DNA from: Lachnoclostridium sp.
GTDB taxonomy: Bacteria; Bacillota; Clostridia; Lachnospirales; Lachnospiraceae
Direction: 5' to 3'
Length of the DNA stretch: 64,000 bases
Assembly (NCBI GenBank): GCA_023665475.1
Contig: JAMPEB010000005.1
Span: 62,001-126,000 of the forward strand
Numbering within the stretch: position 1 is the first letter of the stretch; each line of letters begins with the position of its first letter. The position numbers were made by a program, and so were the translations under genes. Below are positions 53,082 through 62,187 of the stretch, one piece after another. Under the pieces are notes generated by a model, which was not told the DNA's origin, did no database searches, and worked only from the letters and a program-made list of their open reading frames with translations.

Positions 53082-54173
53082 ATGGATAAGCAACAGATAT
53101 TAATTGTTGATGATGAAGTAGTAAACAGAGCGGTGCTTTGTGAAATGTTCCGTAAAGATTCGGAAAGTTATGAGCTGTTGGAGGCAGCCGACGGGCAGGA
53201 GGCAATCAACCTGATACAGAACAGAAAGAATCTGGTACTGATTTTGCTGGATGTGGTGATGCCTGTTATGGACGGTTTCAAGGTGCTGGATTATATGAAG
53301 GAGAATGACCTGATAGAGAAGATTCCGGTCATACTGATTACCAGCGAATCCGCTTTGGACAGTGAAGATCAGGCATATGCATACGGTATTGCGGATGTAA
53401 TGCACAAGCCTTTTTATCCGCACATTGTCAAGAGAAGAAGTAAGAATATTATCGAACTGTATCAGAACAAGCACAATATGGAGGTGCGCTTAAAGGAGCA
53501 GGAGGAGAAAATAAAGGCTCAGGTAAAAGAAATTCGTGAGAACAACGAATTCATGGTTGAGACTTTAAGCTCCGTGGTGGAAGCCAGAAGCGCCGAGACA
53601 GGGGAACATACCCGGCGTATCAAGTATTTTACAAGGATTCTGCTGAAAAGCCTGATGGCTCTTTATCCCAAATACGGACTGACGCCGGAACAGATAGATC
53701 AGATTGCAAGGGCATCCGCACTGCATGATATAGGGAAAATCGGAATTCCCGATGCAATTTTGTTAAAGCCGGGCCGCCTGACGCCGGAGGAGTTTGAAGT
53801 AATTAAGACACATACCACAATAGGATGTGACATATTGGATAAGACCTATAGAAACAAGGAAAGCAGCTTTTACCGTTATGCTTACGATATCTGCCGCCAC
53901 CATCATGAGAGGTGGGACGGAAACGGATATCCCGATCACCTGGCGGGAGATCAGATTCCACTCAGCGCACAGATAGTTGCCATTGCGGATGTATATGATG
54001 CATTGGTAAGCCCCAGAGTTTATAAGAGTCCATATGCCAACAACACGGCGTTTGACATGATTATGAATGGGGAGTGCGGACAGTTTTCTCCGGAGATGCT
54101 GGAATGTTTCGAGTTTGCAAAGGCGGATTTCTTTAATGTTGTAGAAGTAATCAAGATGTTTAGCTTTACATAG
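53082..54173 (+). CDS. Response regulator with HD-GYP c-di-GMP phosphodiesterase
   Basis: 363 residues. Receiver (1-125) with ILIVDDE, LLDVVMPVMDG and the Lys in VMHKPF; a coiled linker; HD-GYP domain (about 160-355) with ALHDIGKIGIPD, HHERWDGNGYPDHL and AQIVAIADVYDAL. The metal-binding HD and GYP residues are intact, so it should degrade c-di-GMP. First gene of the signalling cluster. Confidence 0.93.
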   Translation: MDKQQILIVDDEVVNRAVLCEMFRKDSESYELLEAADGQEAINLIQNRKNLVLILLDVVMPVMDGFKVLDYMKENDLIEKIPVILITSESALDSEDQAYAYGIADVMHKPFYPHIVKRRSKNIIELYQNKHNMEVRLKEQEEKIKAQVKEIRENNEFMVETLSSVVEARSAETGEHTRRIKYFTRILLKSLMALYPKYGLTPEQIDQIARASALHDIGKIGIPDAILLKPGRLTPEEFEVIKTHTTIGCDILDKTYRNKESSFYRYAYDICRHHHERWDGNGYPDHLAGDQIPLSAQIVAIADVYDALVSPRVYKSPYANNTAFDMIMNGECGQFSPEMLECFEFAKADFFNVVEVIKMFSFT

Positions 54174-54198
54174 TTTTGTAACAGAAACAGAGCATGGG

Positions 54199-54312
54199 GC
54201 TGTCGCATTATGGTAAATCGGCCATTCCAAGCACAATATTTTGTCTGCGGCAATGGCTGTTTACAAAATAACATGCAGGGAGTCGTATTTACTCATAATG
54301 CGGCAGCTTTTT
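54199..54312 (+). ncRNA. Structured intergenic element with pseudoknot
   Basis: Closing stem GCTGTCGCATTATG (54199-54212) with CATAATGCGGCAGC (54294-54307), followed by TTTTT. Inside, GGCCATT (54220) pairs with AATGGCT (54252), and TATTTTGT (54237) pairs with ACAAAATA (54263), giving interleaved stems, i.e. an H-type pseudoknot. It could be an attenuator or a palindromic repeat between the HD-GYP and kinase genes. Confidence 0.5.
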
Positions 54313-54338
54313 AACATCTTGGGAAGGAAGAGAAGATC

Positions 54339-55781
54339 GTGGAACAGAACATAATGAGCATGTTTTCCATGGAAGATGCGTTGGAAATGATTTTTATGTT
54401 TGACGGGACGGGGAAAATCTCTTATGCCAATACATCTGCAAGGGAAAAACTGCAATATGGAAAGGAATTGTGCGGGAAACATATAAGCGCAGTGTTTCCG
54501 GGCACATTCAAAGAAACAGAAGATGGATTTGATACAGATTATGTTTTCGGACGGGAACAGAAGAACCTTGTGGCATACCGCAGGAATCTTACCTGTTTTC
54601 CGGTAGAGGCAAGGATTGTTCAAAGTGAGGGCAGCCCTCTGGCCTATATCTGCATGGCGAATGATATTTTGGAAAAAGAGTTCCTGAGCCGTGAAGTGGA
54701 ACAGGTGCGGCAGGAAGCAAAGCAGGCAATGAAGGTGAAGTCGGAATTTGTGGCAAATGTGACGCATGAACTGCGGACTCCCGTAAACGGCGTGCTTGGC
54801 AATGTCCGTGAACTGATGGACACGGTGACGGATGAGAAGACCATGAAATCGCTGCAGTTGATAGAGCGCTGCTGTGGCGATATGAATAAGATTATCAACA
54901 ATATTCTGGATTTTTCAAAATTGGAAGCCGGAAAATTTACGCTGGAGCCCCGGAAATTTAATTTCAGGGATATGTTGAATTATGTAAAAGCCCAGCATAT
55001 CAATAAGATTACCGAGAAGGGACTGGGATTTTTTCTGACGGTATCGCCCCAGATACCGGAGTATGTGGTAGGGGACGAATTGCGTATTGTGCAGATTCTC
55101 AACAATCTTTTGTCCAATGCCCAGAAGTTTACCACTGTGGGAAAAATCACTGTGGAAGTGCTTAAGACGGCACAGGCTAACGGTAAGGTGGAGCTGTTCT
55201 TTATCGTGAAGGATACGGGAATCGGCATCGGCGATGAGGACAGGGATAAGCTGTTTCAAAGCTTTTCTCAGGTAGATGCTTCCATTTCCCGTAAATACGG
55301 CGGCACCGGTCTGGGATTGAATATCACCAAACAGTTAGTGGAGCTTATGGGCGGCAGAATAGAGCTGGAAAGTGAAAAGAATAAGGGCAGCACCTTTACC
55401 TTTTCCCTCTGGCTGGGGGCATGTGAAGGAGATGAAGGAGTGCCCGCAGGTCCGGAACAGATGACCACCACTTTTGAAATGGCTCCTCCCGAGGATGACG
55501 AGGGAGAATTAGAGGATATCCGTAAGTACGGGACTCCGGAAAACTTTGACACATTGAGACGGAATCTGTCCAAGCTGATTCTTTGTGTGGAAATGGAGAA
55601 CTGGGAAAAGGCAGAAATGTTTATGGAGACCATCAGGCAATTGACGGACGGCGCTCCCCATGAAGTGAGCAGAGGGGTGCTCAAACTGAAAATGGCAATC
55701 CAGAAGGAAAATTATGAGAAAGCACTGGCGGAGTATGAAGCGTTAAATCATTTCGTTACAGCCCCGGACGAGAATAAATAA
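54339..55781 (+). CDS. PAS-type sensor histidine kinase
   Basis: 480 residues from a GTG start 8 bp after AAGGAAG. A PAS-like N-terminus (about 10-115), H box NVTHELRTPVNG, N box NNLLSNAQKF, G1 DTGIGIGDED, G2 GTGLGLNITK. A C-terminal helical tail (about 385-480) has an HPt-like length but no His phospho-site. No transmembrane segment, so cytosolic. It likely phosphorylates the receiver proteins encoded on either side. Confidence 0.9.
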   Translation: MEQNIMSMFSMEDALEMIFMFDGTGKISYANTSAREKLQYGKELCGKHISAVFPGTFKETEDGFDTDYVFGREQKNLVAYRRNLTCFPVEARIVQSEGSPLAYICMANDILEKEFLSREVEQVRQEAKQAMKVKSEFVANVTHELRTPVNGVLGNVRELMDTVTDEKTMKSLQLIERCCGDMNKIINNILDFSKLEAGKFTLEPRKFNFRDMLNYVKAQHINKITEKGLGFFLTVSPQIPEYVVGDELRIVQILNNLLSNAQKFTTVGKITVEVLKTAQANGKVELFFIVKDTGIGIGDEDRDKLFQSFSQVDASISRKYGGTGLGLNITKQLVELMGGRIELESEKNKGSTFTFSLWLGACEGDEGVPAGPEQMTTTFEMAPPEDDEGELEDIRKYGTPENFDTLRRNLSKLILCVEMENWEKAEMFMETIRQLTDGAPHEVSRGVLKLKMAIQKENYEKALAEYEALNHFVTAPDENK

Positions 55782-55824
55782 TTTTAGGTGTGCCATTTTA
55801 GGCATTGCAGAAATGGAGCAGCAT

Positions 55825-56886
55825 ATGATTTATGGAAGTGAAACCATTGCAGGCAAAAAAATTCTGATTGCGGATGATGTGGAAGCCAACAGATTGGTTT
55901 TGGAAGCAATTATTCAGGAAATGGGCTGCGTGCCCATTTTGGCGGAAAACGGGCAGCAGGCGCTGGAGTTTGCCAGAAAATGCAAACCTCACTTGATTTT
56001 GACGGATATTTCCATGCCGGGAATGAACGGCTATGAACTGTGCCGGGCATTAAAGGGAAAAGAAGAAACCAGAAATATTCCGGTTATTTTTATCTCTGCT
56101 TTTGATGAGGCGGAAAATATCGTGGAAGGATTTTCCATCGGAGGGGCGGATTATATTACAAAGCCCTTTATCCCTGCGGAAGTACAGGTGAGGGTAGGCG
56201 TTCATCTGCGTCTTCATGTGGCAAACCACGAACTTAAGGAGATGAACAGAAAACTTCAGGTTTCGGTTACGGAGCAGTTGAAACAGATGGAGGAGGAGAA
56301 AAAGAATATCTTATATGCTCTGGCAAACATTGCTTCACAAAATGCCAATTATGAGAAGGAACATATGGAGCGTCTGAGAAAGAATTGCAGGATTCTGGCG
56401 CAGGGAATGCAGCTTTCGCCTCTGTTTGAAGGAGAAATCTCGGATACTTATATCGATACCATAGAATTGTCCGCGCCCTTGTGCGATGTTGGCAATCTCG
56501 GAATCCCCATGGAGCTTCTGCGAAAGAAAGAGGAGCTGACGGAGGAAGAGGAGCAGGTTGTAAGGAACCATACCGTAATAGGTGCAAAGCTGTTGAACGA
56601 TCTTCATGTCAACAATGATTATAATGACTTTATCAGCACATCCAAGGATATTGCGCATTACCATCATGAAAATTATGACGGAAGCGGATATCCGGAAGGG
56701 CTGAAAGAGGGGCAGATTCCCCTTGCGGCGCAGATTGTGGCTCTGATGGACCGGTATTGCGGGTTGACGGAAAAGAATCAGTGCAGCAGGGAAGAGGCAT
56801 TGGAAGTATTGGGCAGGGAAGCCGGCACCAAATACAATCCGAAAATTTATGAGATCTGCCGCAAAATCGCCCGTCAGCTTTGCTGA
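55825..56886 (+). CDS. Response regulator with degenerate HD-GYP domain
   Basis: About 353 residues from ATG 55825 (GGAG upstream; 55813 alternative). Receiver (1-125) is normal: ILIADDVEANR, LTDISMPGMNG, YITKPF. In the HD-GYP part the key HD reads CD (LSAPLCDVGNLGIP), while HHENYDGSGYPEGL keeps GYP. Loss of the metal-binding His suggests weak or no hydrolysis, perhaps a c-di-GMP-responsive or scaffold role beside the intact copy at 53082. Confidence 0.88.
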   Translation: MIYGSETIAGKKILIADDVEANRLVLEAIIQEMGCVPILAENGQQALEFARKCKPHLILTDISMPGMNGYELCRALKGKEETRNIPVIFISAFDEAENIVEGFSIGGADYITKPFIPAEVQVRVGVHLRLHVANHELKEMNRKLQVSVTEQLKQMEEEKKNILYALANIASQNANYEKEHMERLRKNCRILAQGMQLSPLFEGEISDTYIDTIELSAPLCDVGNLGIPMELLRKKEELTEEEEQVVRNHTVIGAKLLNDLHVNNDYNDFISTSKDIAHYHHENYDGSGYPEGLKEGQIPLAAQIVALMDRYCGLTEKNQCSREEALEVLGREAGTKYNPKIYEICRKIARQLC

Positions 56887-56936
56887 AGCAATATCATTTT
56901 TAAAAGTAACAAAAGTAATACAGGAGGAACAAAAAG

Positions 56937-57743
56937 GTGCTTTCAGATGAGGAGTTTTTAAGAATTTCAACCTACATGAAACAGCGTTACGGCATTGATT
57001 TGAGCCAGAAAAAGATTATTATTAACGGGAGGCTGGAAAATTATATCCGCAAGGGCGGATGGAAAAGCTTTAATGAGTTTATGAATGCCGTGGAGAATGA
57101 TGCCACCGGTAATCAGGAAAAAATGCTGGTCAATTTTTTGACGACGAATCATACATATTTTATGAGGGAGTTTGAACATTTTGATTATTTCAGGAAAGTA
57201 GTGCTGCCATGGCTTAAGACCAAGGAAAGCCGTACAAAGGATCTGCGTATCTGGTGCGGTGCGGCTTCCTCCGGGGAAGAACCCTATATGATAGCCATGG
57301 TTTTGTCGGATTTCTTCGGTTTGGAGCGTGAACAATGGGATACCAAAATTTTGGCAACGGATATCTCCACGAAAGTATTGCAAAAGGCAATAGCGGGGGT
57401 TTATAATGAAGAGCAGTTGGATAAACTTCCGGATCAATGGAAGAGGCACTTTTTCAGGCATACGAAAGGAACCGATCAATATGTTGTGACGGACGAGTTA
57501 AAGCGGGAGGTGATTTTCAGGCAGTTTAACCTGATGGACCCGCTGCCTTTCAGAAAGAAGCTGCACACCGTATTTTTGCGCAATGTAATGATATATTTTG
57601 ATGATGCCACCAAAAAGGATCTGGTGCAGAGGGTGTATGATGTCATGGAACCGGGAGGATATCTCTTTATCGGAACTACGGAAACCCTTGACAGAAGCAG
57701 TACGCCGTTCCAGATTATCCAGCCGTCCATATTCAGAAAATAG
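56937..57743 (+). CDS. cheR: Chemotaxis protein methyltransferase CheR
   Basis: 268 residues, GTG start 9 bp after AGGAGG. It methylates receptor glutamates using SAM. N-terminal helical domain, then LRIWCGAASSGEEPYMIAM (SAM site), KILATDISTKVLQKA and the late FLRNVMIYFD. Standard length. Followed by cheB after 15 bp. Confidence 0.95.
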   Translation: MLSDEEFLRISTYMKQRYGIDLSQKKIIINGRLENYIRKGGWKSFNEFMNAVENDATGNQEKMLVNFLTTNHTYFMREFEHFDYFRKVVLPWLKTKESRTKDLRIWCGAASSGEEPYMIAMVLSDFFGLEREQWDTKILATDISTKVLQKAIAGVYNEEQLDKLPDQWKRHFFRHTKGTDQYVVTDELKREVIFRQFNLMDPLPFRKKLHTVFLRNVMIYFDDATKKDLVQRVYDVMEPGGYLFIGTTETLDRSSTPFQIIQPSIFRK

Positions 57744-57758
57744 AAAGAGAGGAAATAC

Positions 57759-58793
57759 ATGGAACCGATTAAAGTCCTGATAGTGGAAGATTCCATTGTT
57801 TTTAGAGAATTGTTAGTGCAAAATCTGGGCAAAGACCCGGCGATTAAGATTGTGGCAACGGCAAAGGATCCTTTTGAGGCAAGGGACTTAATTTTGGAAC
57901 ATCATCCGAATGTCATGACGCTGGATGTAGAATTGCCGAGAATGAACGGAATTGATTTTTTGAGGAAGCTGATTCCCCAATACCCGCTGCCTGTAGTGGT
58001 CATCAGTTCCCTGAGCGATAAGGTGTTTGACGCCATGAATGCGGGGGCTGTGGATTTTGTGGCAAAACCCACGGTATCCAACCGTACTCAGTTGGAGGAT
58101 TTTATAAAAAATGAGCTTTTGGTAAAGATTAAAATTGCATCCACGGCTAAAATCAGCAATATCAAAAAGACGGTTATGATGCAGCAGGGCAGCCAGCAGC
58201 ATCTTTCCAATCAGAGAAGCAATCTGATTGTTGCAATCGGCGCTTCTACGGGTGGTACGGAAGCCATTTTTTCCGTGGTAAAGGATTATGCTACGGATAT
58301 TCCGGGTATTGTATGTGTACAGCATATGCCGCCGGGCTTTACGGCGATGTATGCCAAGAGGCTGAACGACCAATGCCGGATTCAGGTAAAAGAGGCGGAA
58401 ACCGGTGACAGGGTTCTGCCGGGACATATGCTCCTTGCGCCGGGAGGAGACAGGCAGATGCGGTTGGTGAAGGTAGGGGATTCCTATCAGGTGGAGGTCA
58501 AGCCGGGACCACGGGTGAATGGGCATTGTCCTTCCGTGGATGTGCTTTTTGATTCGGTGGCAAAGGTTGCCGGCAGGGATGCATTGGGAATTATTCTCAC
58601 CGGTATGGGTGGTGACGGTGCAAAAGGGCTTTTGAACATGAGAAGGGCGGGAGCCAGAACCATAGGACAGGACGAATCGACCTGCGTGGTTTACGGAATG
58701 CCCAAGGTTGCTTATGATCTGGGGGCGGTGGAATATCAGGAGAAATTGTCTGATGTCGCCAAAAGAACATATGCTTTATTAAATAAAATGTAA
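57759..58793 (+). CDS. cheB: Chemotaxis methylesterase CheB
   Basis: 344 residues. Receiver (VLIVEDS, TLDVELPRMNG) and a C-terminal methylesterase with Ser in AIGASTGGTEA, His in CVQHMPPGFT and Asp in LTGMGGDGAKG. It removes methyl groups or deamidates receptor Gln. Typical partner of CheR. Confidence 0.96.
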   Translation: MEPIKVLIVEDSIVFRELLVQNLGKDPAIKIVATAKDPFEARDLILEHHPNVMTLDVELPRMNGIDFLRKLIPQYPLPVVVISSLSDKVFDAMNAGAVDFVAKPTVSNRTQLEDFIKNELLVKIKIASTAKISNIKKTVMMQQGSQQHLSNQRSNLIVAIGASTGGTEAIFSVVKDYATDIPGIVCVQHMPPGFTAMYAKRLNDQCRIQVKEAETGDRVLPGHMLLAPGGDRQMRLVKVGDSYQVEVKPGPRVNGHCPSVDVLFDSVAKVAGRDALGIILTGMGGDGAKGLLNMRRAGARTIGQDESTCVVYGMPKVAYDLGAVEYQEKLSDVAKRTYALLNKM

Positions 58794-58820
58794 GGAAATC
58801 AAAGGTAAAGGAGAAGAGAT

Positions 58821-59213
58821 ATGAAGATTCTATTGGCAGAAGACGATTTTGCAACAAGAAAATTTATGATGGGTTTTTTGTCAAAGTATGGCGAGTGCGA
58901 TGTGACTGTGGACGGAATGGAAGCAGTGGACGCCTTTAACATGGCTTTGGAGGACGATGAGCCATACGATTTGATATGCCTTGACATCATGATGCCGGTT
59001 ATGGACGGTTATCAGGCTCTGATGGGTATCCGCAATCTGGAAAAGCAGCGGAATATTCCGGAAGACAGGGCAGTGAAGGTGATTATGACCACTGCCTTGA
59101 ACGAGGAGAGAAATGTGAAAATGGCATTTGAATTAGGCTGTACCATTTACTCCGGAAAACCCATTGATCAGGACAGGTTTGAGCAGGCTTTGAAAAAACT
59201 TAACTTGATTTAA
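58821..59213 (+). CDS. cheY: CheY-like single-domain response regulator
   Basis: 130 residues: LLAEDD acidic pair, CLDIMMPVMDGYQAL with the phospho-Asp, Thr in IMTTALNE and Lys in YSGKPID. Either the motor-binding CheY or a phosphate sink for CheA. The cheA promoter begins within its last codons. Confidence 0.88.
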   Translation: MKILLAEDDFATRKFMMGFLSKYGECDVTVDGMEAVDAFNMALEDDEPYDLICLDIMMPVMDGYQALMGIRNLEKQRNIPEDRAVKVIMTTALNEERNVKMAFELGCTIYSGKPIDQDRFEQALKKLNLI

Positions 59214-59232
59214 AGCGGGGATATGATATAAT
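59205..59232 (+). promoter_or_regulatory. Sigma-A promoter for cheA
   Basis: TTGATT-16-TATAAT, giving a leader of about 190 nt before cheA. Confidence 0.65.
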
Positions 59233-59293
59233 AAAACCGTATGGCAAAATGTTGGAAAGGTTATCCGCTTGGCGGGTGATAGGTACCATAACT

Positions 59294-59395
59294 TATACTC
59301 GTTAATGAAAACATGTGCCGTTCAAAATGTATAGCGAATGAACGCACTGAGAAATGCGACATGAGAAACGGCAAAGAAATGCGTTCATGAGTATA
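59294..59395 (+). ncRNA. Structured cheA leader element with pseudoknot
   Basis: Closing stem TATACTC (59294) with GAGTATA (59389). Inside, GCCGTT (59317) pairs with AACGGC (59367) and TGAACGCA (59339) with TGCGTTCA (59380), which interleave. A competing hairpin pairs GTGCCGTTCA (59315) with TGAACGCAC (59339). This topology repeats that of 54199-54312, though the sequence differs. Confidence 0.5.
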
Positions 59396-59425
59396 GATCT
59401 ATAATACACAGGGAAGGAGAAGGAT

Positions 59426-61603
59426 ATGGCTGAAGGATTTAATACAGAAGATATGCTGGATATGTATCTGTTTGAGAACGGACAGCTTTTGGAACAGCTT
59501 CAGGAAACGGTTCTTGAACAAAAAGATGCAGACTGCTTTGACGAAGACAGCATAAATGAAATCTTTAGAACCATGCATACCATTAAAGGTTCTTCCGGTA
59601 TCATGATGTTTGACGAGATAACGGCTGTATCACACAAGCTGGAAGATATCTTCTATTTTCTGAGGGAGTCCCATCCCGAGAATGTGCCGCATCTGGAATT
59701 GGTGGAGCATGTATTGGAAGTGGAGGATTTCATTTCCAACGAGATGGAAAAGATTAGAAATGGCGATCCGGTGGATGGCAAATCAGGCAAAATTGTAGCT
59801 GACCTTGATAAATTTTTAAAGAAAATCAAGGATGGCGCTGCCGGGGAAGGTGCGGAACCTATTCCCGAAAATGTGCATGAGGAACCCAAACAGTTCTATA
59901 TAGCGCCGGTAGCCACAAAGGACAGCCGTTTCTACAAGATTTACATTACCTTTTTTCAGGAAACGGAGATGGCAAATGTCCATGCATACAAGACAGTGTA
60001 TGCCTTAAAAGAGATTGCGGAAGATATTTTGTATTCGCCCGAGGACATCATTGCAGATGAATCCAGCGCGGAGACCATTTTGAAGGAAGGATTTAAAATC
60101 CTCCTTCAGGCGCAGTGTTCGGAGGCGGAAATCAGGGAATATATCGGTGAGGGATATGACATCGAAAAGGTGGATATCTACGAATGCAAACCGGAAGAAT
60201 TTCATCAGGGCTTTGACTTTGGTGACGATCATCCGATTGCGCCGGCAATCGATTTGGATTCCAGTGTAGAAGATATTGAGGCGAGAGTCCACGAGGCGGA
60301 AGAGGCAAAAGAGGCGGAGGAAAAGGCGCCGGAGAAGAAGCCTGCAAAGGACGCTATTGCTCCCGGTGATTTCGTTATTCAGTCCAAAGAGCCGGGCAAA
60401 AAGAAAAAGCTGGCAAAGGATAAGCCTAAAGTGGAAAAAGCGGCCTTTATCAGCGTAAATATCAGTAAGATGGACCAGTTGATGGAATTGATCGGCGAAT
60501 TGGTCATTCAGGAGTCGGTGGTGCTGCAGAACTCCGATTTGAGGGTTCCCGGGCTTAATCTGGATAACTTTAATAAAGCGGCAGCGCAGTTGTCAAAGAT
60601 TTCCACGGATCTGCAGAATGTGATCATGTCCATGAGGATGGTGCCTCTGGCGAACACCTTCCAGAAGATGAACCGAATTGTCTTTGATGTATCCAGAAAG
60701 CTGGGGAAAGATATCGAGTTTGTGATGGTAGGCGAAAACACTGAGGTGGATAAGAATATCATCGAGCATATTTCCGACCCGTTGATGCACATTGTCAGAA
60801 ATTCCGTAGACCACGGAATTGAGTCAAAAGAGGAGCGCAAGGAGCACGGAAAATCCGAGAGAGGTAAAGTTACCTTGTCGGCAAAGACGGAAGCGGGAAA
60901 AGTATGGATTTCCGTGGAGGACGACGGTGCGGGACTTGACAGGGAGAAGATACTTGCCAAGGCAAGAAAGCAGGGGCTTCTGGATGATAATAAGCCGGAC
61001 AGCTCATACAGTGACAAGGAAGTTTATCAGTTGATTACCCTGCCGGGCTTCTCTACCAACGAACAGGTCACGGAGTATTCGGGACGAGGCGTTGGAATGG
61101 ATGTGGTAGTCCAGAATATTCAGGCAATCGGCGGCGCTCTGGAAATCGAGAGCACACCGGGCATGGGAAGTATCATGAGTCTTAAGATTCCCCTGACACT
61201 TGCCATTATAGACGGCATAGTTATGGAAATCGGAGATTCTTCCTTTGTCATGGAAACCGGTGCGATTAAGGAATTTGTTCGTGTAAGGGAAGACATGATG
61301 ATTCAGGAGCCTAACGGCGATGAGTATGTCATGATACGAGGCGACTGTTTCCCGGTGCTCAAGTTGGGCAAATGGTATGGTCTGGAGCATTATCAGGAAT
61401 CCGTAGAGAATGGCGTAATGTTAATTCTTGAGGTAGAGGATAAAAGAGTTTGTCTTTTAGTTGACAGGCTGATTGGGGAACAGGAAATCGTTGTGAAACC
61501 GATTCCCTCTTATATCAAGAAGGTTAAAGGGCTGTCAGGCTGTACGCAGCTTGGAGATGGTAGCATTGCCCTGATTTTAGATGCACCCGGATTGATAGAA
61601 TAA
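59426..61603 (+). CDS. cheA: Chemotaxis histidine kinase CheA
   Basis: 725 residues: P1 HPt domain with phospho-His 51 (FRTMHTIKGSSG), a P2-like region with an acidic-Lys linker (about 285-340), P3 dimerisation, P4 kinase (HIVRNSVDHGIE, VEDDGAGLD, GRGVGMDVV) and P5 CheW-like end. It couples receptors to CheY and CheB. AAGGAGAAGG precedes the ATG. Confidence 0.96.
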   Translation: MAEGFNTEDMLDMYLFENGQLLEQLQETVLEQKDADCFDEDSINEIFRTMHTIKGSSGIMMFDEITAVSHKLEDIFYFLRESHPENVPHLELVEHVLEVEDFISNEMEKIRNGDPVDGKSGKIVADLDKFLKKIKDGAAGEGAEPIPENVHEEPKQFYIAPVATKDSRFYKIYITFFQETEMANVHAYKTVYALKEIAEDILYSPEDIIADESSAETILKEGFKILLQAQCSEAEIREYIGEGYDIEKVDIYECKPEEFHQGFDFGDDHPIAPAIDLDSSVEDIEARVHEAEEAKEAEEKAPEKKPAKDAIAPGDFVIQSKEPGKKKKLAKDKPKVEKAAFISVNISKMDQLMELIGELVIQESVVLQNSDLRVPGLNLDNFNKAAAQLSKISTDLQNVIMSMRMVPLANTFQKMNRIVFDVSRKLGKDIEFVMVGENTEVDKNIIEHISDPLMHIVRNSVDHGIESKEERKEHGKSERGKVTLSAKTEAGKVWISVEDDGAGLDREKILAKARKQGLLDDNKPDSSYSDKEVYQLITLPGFSTNEQVTEYSGRGVGMDVVVQNIQAIGGALEIESTPGMGSIMSLKIPLTLAIIDGIVMEIGDSSFVMETGAIKEFVRVREDMMIQEPNGDEYVMIRGDCFPVLKLGKWYGLEHYQESVENGVMLILEVEDKRVCLLVDRLIGEQEIVVKPIPSYIKKVKGLSGCTQLGDGSIALILDAPGLIE

Positions 61604-61631
61604 AAAATTATAGAAAGGAACGGTATATCAC

Positions 61632-62174
61632 ATGGATGAAGAAATCGAACTGAGGAGACAGATGGAAGATTATGTCGATCCATATGAGCGAGATACGCAA
61701 AAAGGAAAGTATATGACCTTCAAATCCGGAAAAGAGTTCTTCGGGCTGGAAATCCAATATGTAAATGAGATTATTCAGCTCCAGACGATTACGGCAATTC
61801 CGGAAACGGAGGATTATATCAAAGGTCTTATCAACTTGCGCGGAAAAGTCATTCCCGTGGTTGATGTTCGGCTGAGATTCAAACAGCCCCCTTTTGAGTA
61901 TAACGACAGAACCTGCATCATTGTCATCAGCGTGAAGTCTATGATGGTTGGACTGATTGTAGAGCAGATTGCAGAAGTGGTTGAAATCAGGGAAGAGAAC
62001 ATACTGCCGCCGCCTACATTCGGACGCGTTGATAAGATACAGAACAAATATGTATATGGCATCGGCAAAGTAGGCGATTCAGTAAAGCTTTTGTTAGATC
62101 CCGACAAATTGTTGAACGACGAAGACTTATCAGTTGTGGAACAAGCAAGTGAAATGAATATTGAAGAGGAATGA
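61632..62174 (+). CDS. cheW: CheW coupling protein
   Basis: 180 residues. [39 protein letters not shown] and a late [15 protein letters not shown] are CheW hallmarks. It bridges CheA and receptors. AAAGGAAC precedes the ATG, and the receptor gene starts 13 bp past its stop. Confidence 0.95.
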   Translation: MDEEIELRRQMEDYVDPYERDTQKGKYMTFKSGKEFFGLEIQYVNEIIQLQTITAIPETEDYIKGLINLRGKVIPVVDVRLRFKQPPFEYNDRTCIIVISVKSMMVGLIVEQIAEVVEIREENILPPPTFGRVDKIQNKYVYGIGKVGDSVKLLLDPDKLLNDEDLSVVEQASEMNIEEE

Positions 62175-62187
62175 GAGGTATGAAACA

